A DNA stretch of 64,000 nt from Phormidium sp. OSCR (GTDB taxonomy: Bacteria; Cyanobacteriota; Cyanobacteriia; Cyanobacteriales; Geitlerinemataceae), in the NCBI GenBank assembly GCA_001314905.1, contig LJZT01000006.1, positions 1 through 64,000 on the forward strand. The letters are read 5' to 3'. This document shows positions 49,478-58,660 of this stretch, piece after piece (positions within the stretch are counted from its first letter, which is position 1; every line of letters starts with the position of its first letter). The position numbers and the translations under genes are program-made. The notes under the pieces are model-generated. The model saw only the letters and a program-made list of their open reading frames with translations, was not told the origin of the DNA and ran no database searches.

Positions 49478-49957
49478 TTATACCCCTTGAAAATCCGCAA
49501 TTAACCGCGTCCAAACCGCACATACATCCGGCGTTCCCGAAACTTGCACTTGCCGCGCTTCATCCTGATACAACAAATGCAGCGTCAAATACGAGTCCGG
49601 CAACTCCGGTAAACGCTCAGCCCATTCAACCACCATCAATCCCGGTTCAACCTCCAAACCGTCCCAGTACAACTGAGGCTGTAACCCCTGAACCTCAGAA
49701 GAATTAAGGCGATATAAATCCAAATGATACAGAGGAATCCGACCATCATCATACTCATTGATGAGCGTAAACGTGGGGCTAACAATGCGATCGCAAATCC
49801 CTAACCCCGCACCAATTCCTTGAACAAGGGTCGTTTTACCCGCCCCTAACTCCCCTTGCAGCAGTAACGTAGTGCCGGCAGGTAATCCCTGGCCGAGTCT
49901 TTCACCCAGGCGGTGGGTAGCATCAGCATTCGCAAGAAACAGATCCAACGAGGTCAT
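49478..49957 (-). CDS. tsaE: tRNA threonylcarbamoyladenosine biosynthesis ATPase TsaE
   Basis: A 159-residue TsaE (YjeE) ATPase, required for t6A37 formation on ANN-decoding tRNAs together with TsaB, TsaC and TsaD. Walker A is GELGAGKTTLVQG; the family motifs SPTFTLINEY, LYHLDLYRL and VEWAERLP follow. It is the usual length. Start ATG 49957. The neighbouring cyclase is convergent, with 22 bp between. Confidence 0.95.
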   Translation of the reverse strand: MTSLDLFLANADATHRLGERLGQGLPAGTTLLLQGELGAGKTTLVQGIGAGLGICDRIVSPTFTLINEYDDGRIPLYHLDLYRLNSSEVQGLQPQLYWDGLEVEPGLMVVEWAERLPELPDSYLTLHLLYQDEARQVQVSGTPDVCAVWTRLIADFQGV

Positions 49958-50111
49958 AGAGCAGTCAACAACGAAACAATGAATTTAATCCCAATTTTCA
50001 GGCATTCGTACCAGAGATGAAGGCAAACTCTCTCGATGCTCCTACAGAGCAAGGCGCATCAGCCTCGGGTTTGATAGACTCAGACCCAACTACTCACATT
50101 AATCCCGTTCC

Positions 50112-50234
50112 GTGCGCCATAGCTTCATTATCGATCCCGAGGGGATTCTCCGCGATCGCTTCGTCAAAGTAAACCCCTCCATCCACAGTCAAGACGTTCT
50201 CGCCCACCTCGACGAACTCCAAACCGCCTCCTAA
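50112..50234 (+). pseudogene. C-terminal relic of a peroxiredoxin
   Basis: From GTG 50112 to TAA 50232-50234, 40 codons read RHSFIIDPEGILRDRF then VNPSIHSQDVLAHLDEL, the last strand and helix of BCP/AhpC-type peroxiredoxins ('F.IDP.G.....Y..V.p..H...VL'). A TAA at 50100-50102 ends the frame upstream and the catalytic Cys part is absent. It is a fragment of a lost gene. Confidence 0.6.
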
Positions 50235-50244
50235 CGCCTTTCTC

Positions 50245-50694
50245 CTAATCCCCGTAATAGCCCTTTGGGGTAATGAGATAGGTCGTCCAATCCGGTTCAG
50301 CCCCCATCTCGGACGGGCCATACCTCGCTAAACGCCAAGTTTTGCCCTCCTTTTGTCCCTGGAGATAAAGATCAAAGGGTTGCTTGGGCCGGATTACCGT
50401 TCCTGTCGGCAGATCGATGCTTAAACGATAAGTTCCCTGAAGATGGTAGCCCGGTAAATCTTGAATCATCACCGGTGCATTATCCGTCACTCGCACACGC
50501 TCAACCCGCCAGGTGGGAGTTTGCGCCAATCGTAACTGAGAACTTAACTGGGCCTGGGTTTGTTCTAATTGCAGGGAAATCGCATCGGCCACTAAGTCCG
50601 TATCAAAAAACACCGGGACCGCCGCACAGGCCGCCAACACCACGATTAATAGGCTCATCAGAAGCCAACGGAATACCCACCTCAAGTTTGCCAC
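50245..50694 (-). CDS. putative lipoprotein or membrane-anchored protein of unknown function
   Basis: A 149-residue protein with an N-terminal hydrophobic signal and a lipobox-like LAAC (LLIVVLAACAAVPVF, about 16-30). The mature part is beta-rich with VRVTDNAPVMIQDLPGYHLQ and RLSIDLPTGTV, ending LITPKGYYGD. No family is recognised; similar short exported proteins are found in cyanobacteria. Start ATG 50694. Confidence 0.65.
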   Translation of the reverse strand: MANLRWVFRWLLMSLLIVVLAACAAVPVFFDTDLVADAISLQLEQTQAQLSSQLRLAQTPTWRVERVRVTDNAPVMIQDLPGYHLQGTYRLSIDLPTGTVIRPKQPFDLYLQGQKEGKTWRLARYGPSEMGAEPDWTTYLITPKGYYGD

Positions 50695-50847
50695 CAGAAA
50701 CCTTAACTTGTGATATCTCCAGGCAAACCTACCATATCCCCATCGAGAATGGACAGTCAGCGCCCAAGTGAGTCAGGGAAATTCAACCCAGAACACCGAA
50801 AACCGCGTTAAAATCTCAACGATAGCGTTGCATTTGCGAGGTTGACC

Positions 50848-51411
50848 GTGAACGATAAAGAGCTAAATTTTTCCCAGACTCGCCCGTCCTGGACACGACT
50901 CCCTCATCGATTCCGCCAGACTCTGTTCGTCTTCTGTAGCCTACTGCTGCTGCTGGGAACCCTGTTTTCGAGCCTACCCACGCTCCCTGTGGCCCAAGCG
51001 GCCCCGATTCGACAACAAACAGAAGCTCCCGGACAAGTCGTTTACCAAACCCGCCATACCCTCAAGGATAGTTTGGGGAATACCTGGCAGGTCATCTTCT
51101 ACAAACGGGTTGAAGATTCCGAGCAAAGTAATCTCAATCTACGACTGGCGGGATTTCCCGGAGCGGTTGAGTTTCAGCATCCCAAGCCCCTAAAGTTAAC
51201 CAGCTCACGGGGCGACAGCTTAGAAGCCGCCGATGACTTTGCCGAAAACCCCCCGGCTCCTAATATCGGTGAATATGATTTTCGCGACCTTGCTAATCGT
51301 CTTCCCTCCCGCAGTTCTCTGGAATTAAGCTTGCCCCTGAAGGAGCGATCGGCTACGCTACAAATCCCGCTCCCTGTCGTCCTAGAATGGCAGGAAGTTA
51401 TCAAAAAATAG
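50848..51411 (+). CDS. DUF3122 exported protein
   Basis: A 187-residue DUF3122-family protein of unknown function, mainly cyanobacterial. It has an N-terminal hydrophobic signal (LFVFCSLLLLLGTLFSSLP, ending QAAPI) and the domain with VVYQTRHTLKDSLGNTWQVI and LNLRLAGFPGAVEFQHPKPL, then ELSLPLKERSATLQIPLPVV. GTG 50848 is chosen since GAGG lies 6-9 bases upstream; TTG 50842 is the only alternative. Confidence 0.86.
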   Translation: MNDKELNFSQTRPSWTRLPHRFRQTLFVFCSLLLLLGTLFSSLPTLPVAQAAPIRQQTEAPGQVVYQTRHTLKDSLGNTWQVIFYKRVEDSEQSNLNLRLAGFPGAVEFQHPKPLKLTSSRGDSLEAADDFAENPPAPNIGEYDFRDLANRLPSRSSLELSLPLKERSATLQIPLPVVLEWQEVIKK

Positions 51412-51460
51412 CTTATTGCCCAAAACAAGCATATCTTTAGGGTTGCCCGTAGATCTTTTC

Positions 51461-51613
51461 TGTTCCGGTGTTCCCTTCCCCTCTTGGGAGGGGCCAGGGG
51501 TGGGTTATCCCAGTTCCCAGTTGCCTGTTCCGGTGTTCCCTTCCCCTCTTGGGAGGGGCCAGGGGTGGGTTATCCCAGTTCCCAGTTGCCTGTTCCGGTG
51601 TTCCGGTGTTCCC
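51461..51613. repeat. 65-bp tandem repeat, two and a half copies
   Basis: Two identical 65-base units (51461-51525 and 51526-51590) and a broken third copy (from 51591). Each contains the hairpin CCCCTCTTGGGAGGGG, then GGCCAGGGGTGGG. The array ends about 12 bases before the GH15 start codon. Looks like a dispersed repeat amplified at this place. Confidence 0.9.
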
Positions 51614-51624
51614 AGTTCCCAACC

Positions 51625-54600
51625 ATGCTTAACCCCAAACTCGATCGCCTGTACCACGAAATCAAAGGGGTTATCCTCGCCAAACAACATCCCGTGAGTG
51701 GATTACTCCCTGCCAGTACCGCCATCACCGAACATGGCGACTATACCGATGCTTGGGTCCGAGATAACGTCTATAGCATCTTAGCGGTTTGGGGGTTGGC
51801 CCTGGCGTACCGCAAAATTGATACGGAACAGGGACGAGCTTACGAACTCGAACAGAGTGTCGTCAAACTGATGCGGGGGTTGTTGCGTTCGATGATGAAC
51901 CAAGCCCATAAAGTCGAACGCTTCAAACATACTCAAGATCCTCTCGATGCTCTTCATGCCAAATACGATACCAGTAGCGGCAATCCTGTGGTCGGCGATC
52001 ATGAATGGGGACATCTCCAGATTGACGCCACCTCGGTTTTTCTGGTGATGTTGTCCCAAATGACTGCTTCGGGACTGCAAATTGTCTTTAATTTGGATGA
52101 AGTCAATTTTGTGCAAAATTTGGTCTATTACATTGGCCGCACCTATCGCACTCCTGATTATGGAATTTGGGAACGGGGCAACAAAATTAATCATGGCAAG
52201 CCGGAACTTAATGCGAGTTCGGTGGGGATGGCAAAAGCGGCTTTGGAGTCGATGCAGGGGGTTAATTTATTTGGCAGTCGCGGGGATCAGGCTTCGGTGA
52301 TTCATGTGGTTCCCGATGACATTGCCCGAGCGCGAATTACTTTAGAAGCCTTGCTTCCTCGTGAGTCAAACTCCAAGGAAGTCGATGCGGCGTTGTTGAG
52401 TGTGATTGGCTTCCCCGCCTTTGGGGTTGAGGATAGAAAGTTGCGCGATCGCACCCACCGTAAAATCGTCGATAAACTCGAAGGAAACTATGGCTGTAAA
52501 CGCTTTCTTCGCGATGGTCATCAGACGGTCATTGAAGATAGTAACCGCCTCCATTATGAGCCGCAAGAACTGCAACAGTTTGAAAATATTGAATGTGAAT
52601 GGCCGCTCTTTTTCTGCTATTTATATTTAAATAATCTGTTCATGGGCAATCGGGAAGTTGCCCGTGAGTATGGACAGAAAATTCAAAACATTCTGGTGGA
52701 TAAAGATGGCTGGAAACTTCTGCCAGAATTGTATTACGTTCCTGAAGAAGCATTAGAAGCTGAGCGAGAAAATCCTCATTCTCAAACTCGATTACCTAAT
52801 GAAAATATCCCCTTGGTTTGGGCGCAAAGTCTTTATTGGCTTGGGGAAATTCTCGAAGAGGGATTGATTGATCTTGGAGATATCGACCCGCTAGGACGAC
52901 ATTTACACAAACGGAAACCGTATCCTTCTGTGGTTCAAGTGGCGCTGCTGGCTGAAGATGAAGACTTACAAGATGAACTCGCCAGTTATGGAATTGCGAC
53001 AGAAACTCTTGCTGAAATTGAGCCAGTCAAACTCAGTGAAGCCCAAGAACTCGCTTGGATTTATCATCAAGTTGGGCGCAATGACAAACTTAATCTAACG
53101 GGCCGACCGATTCGTTTGGTTCGCAGTTTGACTACGGCTCAAGTCTTCCGCATTCGGGGCGATCGCGTCATGTTTTTGCCCTCATTTGTGAATCCACAGC
53201 AGTTTTATTTGACCCTAGATTATCACTTTCTAGTGGCTCAAATTGAAAGTGAAATCTCTTACGTATCACGTCATTGGTATAACTTAGGTCGTCCCACCCT
53301 AGTTTTAATGTTAACCCGTAAATTAGTTGAGACGGGTCAAGAACCCTTATTACAACTGATGTTGCAATTACGGGATGGCGATTGCAAAGGAACTCCCGTT
53401 CGTTTAGGGTCTCTCAATCAATTGATGTTGACCGCCGGAAGCGAGCGAATCGATGATTTGGAAGACTTTGAATTTTCCCCACCCTCTAAAACTGAAGCCG
53501 AACTCCGCAGTTCCTATCTTCTCTACAATCCGGCCCAAAGTCGTCCCCTAACTCCCACCCAGGAGTTTAGCTTAGAATGCGAACGGGATGGCCAAGTGTT
53601 GATTCACCGTTTACGAGAGTCTGAAAATATCTACGAACAAGTTGAAATTCTCCATGGCTTAGTTACCCTAGAAGGCTTAGACTTTGATACGGGGTTAGGG
53701 GAAGGAACCCCAGTGACTGTCGCCGATTTGCTCGAAGAACTCTATAACAAAGCCAGTCATAGTGATGTAGGCGATGCGGCCGACGTACAATGGTCGGTTG
53801 TTCGCTATGCAGCGGGGTTACTCGGTAAAGCCAGTTTAGGCTTAACCGAAGCCGTCACCGATATTGTGGTGCGTCAAAAACAGTTAGCGATTGGCAAATC
53901 CTACAGTGAGGAGTCGATGATCACCAGTCCCCTCCCTCATAACGAACTGATGGAGAAAATCAATCGCTTCTGTCATGAAGATGTCCGCGATCGCGTCCTG
54001 ACTCAAGAAATTGCTATCTATCTCGGCTTAATGATTCAAGCTGAACCCAGCTTATTCGATGGCTTGTTAACGCTGCGAGTTGGCTATCTCATTTTGCTGC
54101 TCACCAGTGAAATTGTCAGTGAATTTGCCATGACTCAGGATGAAGCCTACAGTCAACTGATGCAACTGAGTCCCTTTGAGATTCAAACCCGCCTGCGGGA
54201 TGCGATCGCCGGCTACACAGGCTTTAACCGTCGCCTACAAGAGCAAGAATCCCTCCATATCAAATCCTCCAAAACAACCATTAACTGGCGGGTTCTCCCC
54301 CAAGACATGACCGAAGAAACACCCCCCGACGACTGGTTACGTCAACGTCAACGAGATGGGGCCGCCGGACGAGTTCCCAAACAGTTTTATCCCCGAGTCT
54401 GGCAAATCCTCCAACATTGTAAGGGCCTCGTCATTGGCGATAAACTCGAAAGTCGCAACCGCATCGAGAGCGAATATATCCTGGCCGAGATGACACCGGG
54501 AGAGAAAAACTTTGCCCTACGGGTTGAACGGCTATTAAACAAAATTCCCGCTCCCCAATATCGCCATCTCACCATTGAAGCCTTAATGGAATTACAGGCG

Positions 54601-54873
54601 ATTTTCGATCGCAACCCCGAGTTAGAAATCGACGACTATATTGTCTTAGACATCCTCATTGGTCACGCCGTGCGCCTGTCTTGGCAACAGCGTTATCCCG
54701 AACGGATTGACCGCTATGATGAAGACCGAGCCGCCGCCTGGAGTCAGTTCTATGAAGCCTCGCCGCAAATTTGCGCCCAATTCATCGCCCAGGCCTTTGA
54801 ATTCCTCAGCCAAGAACAAGACCAGTCGCCTCTAGTTGAGTTAGACCCACCAGTGGTCAACCATGAATCCTAG
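51625..54873 (+). CDS. GH15 / phosphorylase kinase alpha-like protein
   Basis: A 1082-residue protein of the GH15-like / phosphorylase kinase regulatory-subunit alpha/beta family found in cyanobacteria. An (alpha/alpha)6-type domain (about 1-400) includes GLLPASTAITEHGDYTDAWV and VGDHEWGHLQIDATSVFLV with NASSVGMAKAALE, followed by a long helical second half. Whether it still hydrolyses alpha-glucans or is regulatory is not clear; glucoamylase-type general acids cannot be fixed here. ATG 51625 is chosen because earlier in-frame ATGs lie in the tandem repeat. It ends in a 4-bp overlap with the convergent alpha/beta hydrolase. Confidence 0.85.
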   Translation: MLNPKLDRLYHEIKGVILAKQHPVSGLLPASTAITEHGDYTDAWVRDNVYSILAVWGLALAYRKIDTEQGRAYELEQSVVKLMRGLLRSMMNQAHKVERFKHTQDPLDALHAKYDTSSGNPVVGDHEWGHLQIDATSVFLVMLSQMTASGLQIVFNLDEVNFVQNLVYYIGRTYRTPDYGIWERGNKINHGKPELNASSVGMAKAALESMQGVNLFGSRGDQASVIHVVPDDIARARITLEALLPRESNSKEVDAALLSVIGFPAFGVEDRKLRDRTHRKIVDKLEGNYGCKRFLRDGHQTVIEDSNRLHYEPQELQQFENIECEWPLFFCYLYLNNLFMGNREVAREYGQKIQNILVDKDGWKLLPELYYVPEEALEAERENPHSQTRLPNENIPLVWAQSLYWLGEILEEGLIDLGDIDPLGRHLHKRKPYPSVVQVALLAEDEDLQDELASYGIATETLAEIEPVKLSEAQELAWIYHQVGRNDKLNLTGRPIRLVRSLTTAQVFRIRGDRVMFLPSFVNPQQFYLTLDYHFLVAQIESEISYVSRHWYNLGRPTLVLMLTRKLVETGQEPLLQLMLQLRDGDCKGTPVRLGSLNQLMLTAGSERIDDLEDFEFSPPSKTEAELRSSYLLYNPAQSRPLTPTQEFSLECERDGQVLIHRLRESENIYEQVEILHGLVTLEGLDFDTGLGEGTPVTVADLLEELYNKASHSDVGDAADVQWSVVRYAAGLLGKASLGLTEAVTDIVVRQKQLAIGKSYSEESMITSPLPHNELMEKINRFCHEDVRDRVLTQEIAIYLGLMIQAEPSLFDGLLTLRVGYLILLLTSEIVSEFAMTQDEAYSQLMQLSPFEIQTRLRDAIAGYTGFNRRLQEQESLHIKSSKTTINWRVLPQDMTEETPPDDWLRQRQRDGAAGRVPKQFYPRVWQILQHCKGLVIGDKLESRNRIESEYILAEMTPGEKNFALRVERLLNKIPAPQYRHLTIEALMELQAIFDRNPELEIDDYIVLDILIGHAVRLSWQQRYPERIDRYDEDRAAAWSQFYEASPQICAQFIAQAFEFLSQEQDQSPLVELDPPVVNHES

Positions 54874-55754
54874 GCCACTTCATCGGCAGCGTCATCCCCC
54901 ACAATCGTGGTGTTAATAATCTCATCGAGATGGTGCAGCAATTGGTCGGTCTGTTCCAACATCGAGAGGTGGCCGCAGCCGTCGATTTCGATGACATTAG
55001 CGCCGCAACAGCGTTTGAAAAGGGGGTGAAAACTGGCTAAATGATGGACATATTTCGGTTCCATAATCATATCCTTGGCCCCGGCAATGAAATAGACCGG
55101 TTGCTGAAGCTGGGAGACAATATGGGGCAGACGATGCACCTCCTCCTCCGTCGTCGAGTCAAGAAGCGCCCCTAGGGCGGCATCCGCATCGGCCATCACC
55201 CAATCAATGACTCGTTGTTGTCCCCAAGCAAAGGATAGAGGCTGAGCTACAGCGGCTCGGGTAAACAGCCAACAAATGGCAGAAACTTGACTGAACCAGC
55301 GCCATCGCCATTGGACAATCCGCTGGCCGACGGCTCGGAAGCGTTCAAATTCTTCTTTGAGGTAAATTCCACCGCCGGCGTTGACACAAACAACTCCTTT
55401 CACCCGCTCAGGGAATAAATGAGCCGTCCACAACGCCAAGGTGCCACCGAGGGAATGGCCCACGAGCCAAACCTCATTGAGATTGAGTTGTTCGAGCAGG
55501 TGGTCTAGGTCTTTGGCATAGTCGGCGGGACTATACCCCATGGGAGACGGACAATCTGGGGACAGTTGGGAGTCGCCAAAGCCCCGTAAATCGTAACTTA
55601 AGCATTGGTGCGATCGCGATAGGCGATCGATGGCAGGCTGCCAATAGTGACGACTAAGCAGCCAACCGTGAATGAAGACCAACACAGAACCGTTAGGGAC
55701 GGGATCAGTTAACTCGTAAACGTGTTTGACCCCAAGGATATCAATGGTTGCCAT
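54870..55754 (-). CDS. alpha/beta hydrolase
   Basis: A 294-residue alpha/beta-hydrolase-fold enzyme. The nucleophile elbow is VGHSLGGTLALW (Ser), the oxyanion HG motif is FIHGWLLS, and the catalytic His lies in IDGCGHLSMLEQ; the Asp is probably in FIAGAKDMI. The substrate is unknown; similar proteins are annotated as hydrolase or esterase. It overlaps the end of the GH15 gene by 4 bases, tail to tail. Confidence 0.92.
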   Translation of the reverse strand: MATIDILGVKHVYELTDPVPNGSVLVFIHGWLLSRHYWQPAIDRLSRSHQCLSYDLRGFGDSQLSPDCPSPMGYSPADYAKDLDHLLEQLNLNEVWLVGHSLGGTLALWTAHLFPERVKGVVCVNAGGGIYLKEEFERFRAVGQRIVQWRWRWFSQVSAICWLFTRAAVAQPLSFAWGQQRVIDWVMADADAALGALLDSTTEEEVHRLPHIVSQLQQPVYFIAGAKDMIMEPKYVHHLASFHPLFKRCCGANVIEIDGCGHLSMLEQTDQLLHHLDEIINTTIVGDDAADEVA

Positions 55755-55818
55755 GACTCCATCATAACGCCAAGGGGACCCCTTTTTCCGCTACAACCCT
55801 TTGAGGGGGTGAGCTAAC

Positions 55819-56817
55819 TTAGGAATTTCCTTGACGCATCTGTTCCATATAGGAGCGAGGGGTGAGGCGGCGGGCCAGATTCCAGAGTTGGCCGCGAACA
55901 GCGGCGGGAAGGTAAGACAGGGTCAGGCCAAACATGGCTTTACGATTGGAGGCATCCTGTTGTCGATAGTCTCGTAAAATCTCTCGCCCTTGATGCAGCT
56001 GATTGGCTTCGATGTAGCGTAGGCCGAGTAATAGGCGGGTGTCTTGGAGACGCTGTTGGCGGTTTTGTTCTAAGGAGGCGCGGTCGTGAAAGTCGAAATA
56101 CTCTAGGTATTTGAGTTTATCTTCGAGATAGCGGATATCCCGCTGAAGATTTTGCTGTTCGGCGTGGACTCGATATTCCATGAGACAGTCATCGAGGTAA
56201 TAGCCGACGTTTCCGGCCAGGGCCAGCCGCACTAAGAGGTCATTGTCTTCGCAGTTTTGTAAATCGGCCCGCATGAACCCCACCGCGTCTAAGGCGGGTT
56301 TGCGAAAGAGGGTGGTTCCCACTTGCAGACTTTGCTGAATAAATACTACTTCTAGCAAGTTTTCGATGATGCCGGTCGAGAGGGAGTCACGTCCCCAATA
56401 GCGAGAGTTTTTTCGGGTGGCTTCAGCATCTCGTTGGTTGCTTTCATCAATCAGCCAATGGTCGCAACTGACAAAATCGACCTGGGTCTGGTTATCTAGG
56501 ATGGCCACCATCTGGGTGAGAAATTCCGGGGTGAGGCGATCGTCGTCGTCAAATTTGATAAAGTAGTCTCCTTCGGCGGCATCAAAACCGGAGCGCATGT
56601 TGTTGCTTTTGCCGATATTTTGGGGATGGCGTAGGTAACGGATGCGATCGTCTTGCTGTTCGTAGGCCTGCATTAAGGTGGGGGTTTCGTCGGTAGACCC
56701 ATCATCACAGACAATCAGTTGCCAATCCTGAAATGATTGTTTGAGGACACTGTCTACGGCAAAGGGAAGCAGGGTTTGCCGGTTATAGGTGGGGATACAA
56801 ACGCTAACTTTAGGCAT
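55819..56817 (-). CDS. glycosyltransferase family 2
   Basis: A 332-residue GT-A (family 2) glycosyltransferase. The N-terminal VSVCIPTYNRQTLLPFAVD and CDDGSTDETPT bind the nucleotide-sugar; FIKFDDDDRLTPEF gives the DxD-type metal site, and CEDNDLLVRLAL contains the acceptor-side acidic motif. No membrane segment. It probably transfers a sugar to an envelope or extracellular polysaccharide; the acceptor is unknown. ATG 56817 is used (a TTG lies 6 bases upstream). Confidence 0.92.
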   Translation of the reverse strand: MPKVSVCIPTYNRQTLLPFAVDSVLKQSFQDWQLIVCDDGSTDETPTLMQAYEQQDDRIRYLRHPQNIGKSNNMRSGFDAAEGDYFIKFDDDDRLTPEFLTQMVAILDNQTQVDFVSCDHWLIDESNQRDAEATRKNSRYWGRDSLSTGIIENLLEVVFIQQSLQVGTTLFRKPALDAVGFMRADLQNCEDNDLLVRLALAGNVGYYLDDCLMEYRVHAEQQNLQRDIRYLEDKLKYLEYFDFHDRASLEQNRQQRLQDTRLLLGLRYIEANQLHQGREILRDYRQQDASNRKAMFGLTLSYLPAAVRGQLWNLARRLTPRSYMEQMRQGNS

Positions 56818-56998
56818 TAACAACTTAGCATCAACAACTTAGGGGGCAAACTTAGGGGGCAAGATCGATACTTTGGAGGCGATCGCCTCTAGTATAGTCT
56901 GGCAGGTCTGCGATCGCCGTAGCCGGCCGTTAAAAACCCGCGCCAAAGCAGATTGCTTCGTTGCGGGTCGCGTTAGCCTTTAAGCTATTGGGATACAA

Positions 56999-57027
56999 GA
57001 CGCTGACCGACTCACTCAGTCAGCGTC
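56999..57027 (-). terminator. hairpin after petF
   Basis: GACGCTGAC and GTCAGCGTC form a strong stem around a repeated ACTGAGTGAGT-type loop, 19 bases past the petF stop. The T tract on the minus strand is weak (TTGTATCC). Confidence 0.65.
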
Positions 57028-57045
57028 GCACCTTAAAAAACTTGT

Positions 57046-57345
57046 CTAGTACAGCGCTTCTTCTTGGTGGGTTTCGATGGTGCAGTCAGAGGTGGGGTAA
57101 GCCACGCAAGTCAGCACGTAACCCGCTTCAATCTGGTCATCATCGAGGAAGGATTGGTCAGACTGATCGATGCTTCCTTCAGTGAGTTTACCAGCGCAGG
57201 TCGAGCAAGCACCGGCACGGCAGGAGTAAGGCAGATCTAAACCTTGCTCTTCGGCGACATCGAGGATGTACTCGTCATCGGGAACTTCGATCGTCGTGTT
57301 GAGACCTTGCTCTTCGTTAACGAGCGTGACCTTGTAAGTAGCCAT
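57046..57345 (-). CDS. petF: plant-type [2Fe-2S] ferredoxin
   Basis: A 99-residue soluble ferredoxin that carries electrons from photosystem I to FNR, nitrite reductase, thioredoxin reductase and other acceptors. Cluster ligands are in [13 protein letters not shown] with the fourth Cys in VLTCVAYP, and acidic patches (DDEY, EEQGLD, EEALY) fit the partner docking site. ATG 57345 ([11 protein letters not shown]) has GAGAGGA upstream. A well-formed hairpin follows; a TGTAACG sequence lies near its promoter. Confidence 0.98.
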   Translation of the reverse strand: MATYKVTLVNEEQGLNTTIEVPDDEYILDVAEEQGLDLPYSCRAGACSTCAGKLTEGSIDQSDQSFLDDDQIEAGYVLTCVAYPTSDCTIETHQEEALY

Positions 57346-57658
57346 GAAATGATCCTCTCTATATCTATAAGTTTTCCTGATCCTACAAATCGGAGTCTGG
57401 GACACCGACCTGAGTTGTTTAGGTATCTTCTATCTCTGATATTACGGGAAAAGCTAACGGATGCAACCCCTAGATCGGGAATCGTTGTAACGAAATTTAT
57501 TATAATAATTCCTAATTCAATGCGGATTTGCTTATGGATCGCATCAGGCTAATCTGAAAATCCGTTAATCCAAGTCTTGGGGTCTCAACAACTCAAGGCT
57601 TGGACAGAACTAGGTTACAGTGATGTAATACGCAGGCTGAGACTAGAGAAACAGGGAA
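57346..57658. other. divergent intergenic region between petF and bvdR
   Basis: No gene is seen. A minus-strand TATAAT (57504-57499) about 155 bases upstream of petF is a likely -10, without a clear -35. TGTAACG at 57486 partly resembles the palindrome half-site at 37941 and 40038. Confidence 0.45.
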
Positions 57659-58660
57659 ATGCTCGAAGAACCGCCGATTCGCGTAGGTTTAGTGGGAACT
57701 GGGTTTGTCGCTCGCTGGCGATCGCAGGCCCTCGAACGAGATCCCCGCGCTCAGCTCGTGGCTGTGGCGGGCCGCACCTGGGAGAGCGCCTGTGAGTTTG
57801 CTCAAACCTGGGAGGCGGTTCCCTGTCCAAGTTGGCAACACCTCGTCGAACGCGAAGATCTCGATCTGGTGGTGATCTCAAGTCTAAATCATCAGCGGGC
57901 GGCGATCGCCCAAGCGGCCCTAGAGCAGCAAAAACACGTTGTGGCGGAATATCCCCTGGCCCTAAATCCCGCCCAAGCTCAAGCTCTTCTCGCTCTGGCT
58001 AACCAGCAGCAGAGATTGCTGCATATCGCCCATATCGAACTCCTCGGAGGACTGCACCAGGCCTTTCTGGACTATCTGCCCCATCTCGGCGGGGTTAGTG
58101 ATGTTCGTTATTGCACCATTAACCCCAAACATCCCGCTCCTCGCCGTTGGACCTATTCCCTAGAGCAATTTGGCTTTCCCCTCATCGGCGCTCTCTCGCG
58201 ACTGCATCGTCTGGTATCTGTTTTTGGTCAAGTCGAGTCTGTGACCGCCCAGGCTCGTATTTGGCCCGGGGCCGAGTCAGACTATTATCGAGCCTGTCTG
58301 TGCAAAGCTCAATTACGGTTCACCTCGGGAGTCTTTGCCGATGTGATTTATGGTAAGGGCGATCGCTTTACCGAGAAAGAACATCTCCTAGAAGCGCGAG
58401 GCGTCGGGGGCCTGCTGCATCTGACCCCCGACGGCGGCCAATTGCGTCAGGGTGAGCAACACGAGGCGATCGCTGTCGGCTCTCGACGAGGCCTCTTTGC
58501 CCAAGATATGCAGCGAGTCTTAGATTATCTGTGTCAGGGGCGACCTCTCTATCTCGATCCTCGTCAAAGCCTCTATACCCTCAGCGTGGCTGAAGCCGTC
58601 CGCCAAGCGGCCAGCCAAGATGGCTCTGTACGCTTAGGGGATGGGGACGGTTTCGAGTAA
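57659..58660 (+). CDS. bvdR: biliverdin reductase
   Basis: A 333-residue Gfo/Idh/MocA-fold protein matching cyanobacterial biliverdin reductase (Synechocystis slr1784 type), which reduces biliverdin IX-alpha to bilirubin and influences phycobilisome content. Signatures are RVGLVGTGFVARWR (NAD(P) motif), VVAEYPLAL, IAHIELLGGLHQAFL, PAPRRWTYSLEQFGFPLIGAL-like sequence, DVIYGKGDRF and GSRRGLFAQDMQRVLDYL. Start ATG 57659. Its end overlaps the end of the convergent moxR gene by 27 bp. Confidence 0.92.
   Translation: MLEEPPIRVGLVGTGFVARWRSQALERDPRAQLVAVAGRTWESACEFAQTWEAVPCPSWQHLVEREDLDLVVISSLNHQRAAIAQAALEQQKHVVAEYPLALNPAQAQALLALANQQQRLLHIAHIELLGGLHQAFLDYLPHLGGVSDVRYCTINPKHPAPRRWTYSLEQFGFPLIGALSRLHRLVSVFGQVESVTAQARIWPGAESDYYRACLCKAQLRFTSGVFADVIYGKGDRFTEKEHLLEARGVGGLLHLTPDGGQLRQGEQHEAIAVGSRRGLFAQDMQRVLDYLCQGRPLYLDPRQSLYTLSVAEAVRQAASQDGSVRLGDGDGFE

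Noticed and set aside
51484-51624. N-terminal extension of the GH15 protein through the 65-bp repeat
   Set aside because: The extension is encoded by non-coding-looking tandem repeats; the conserved protein start fits ATG 51625.
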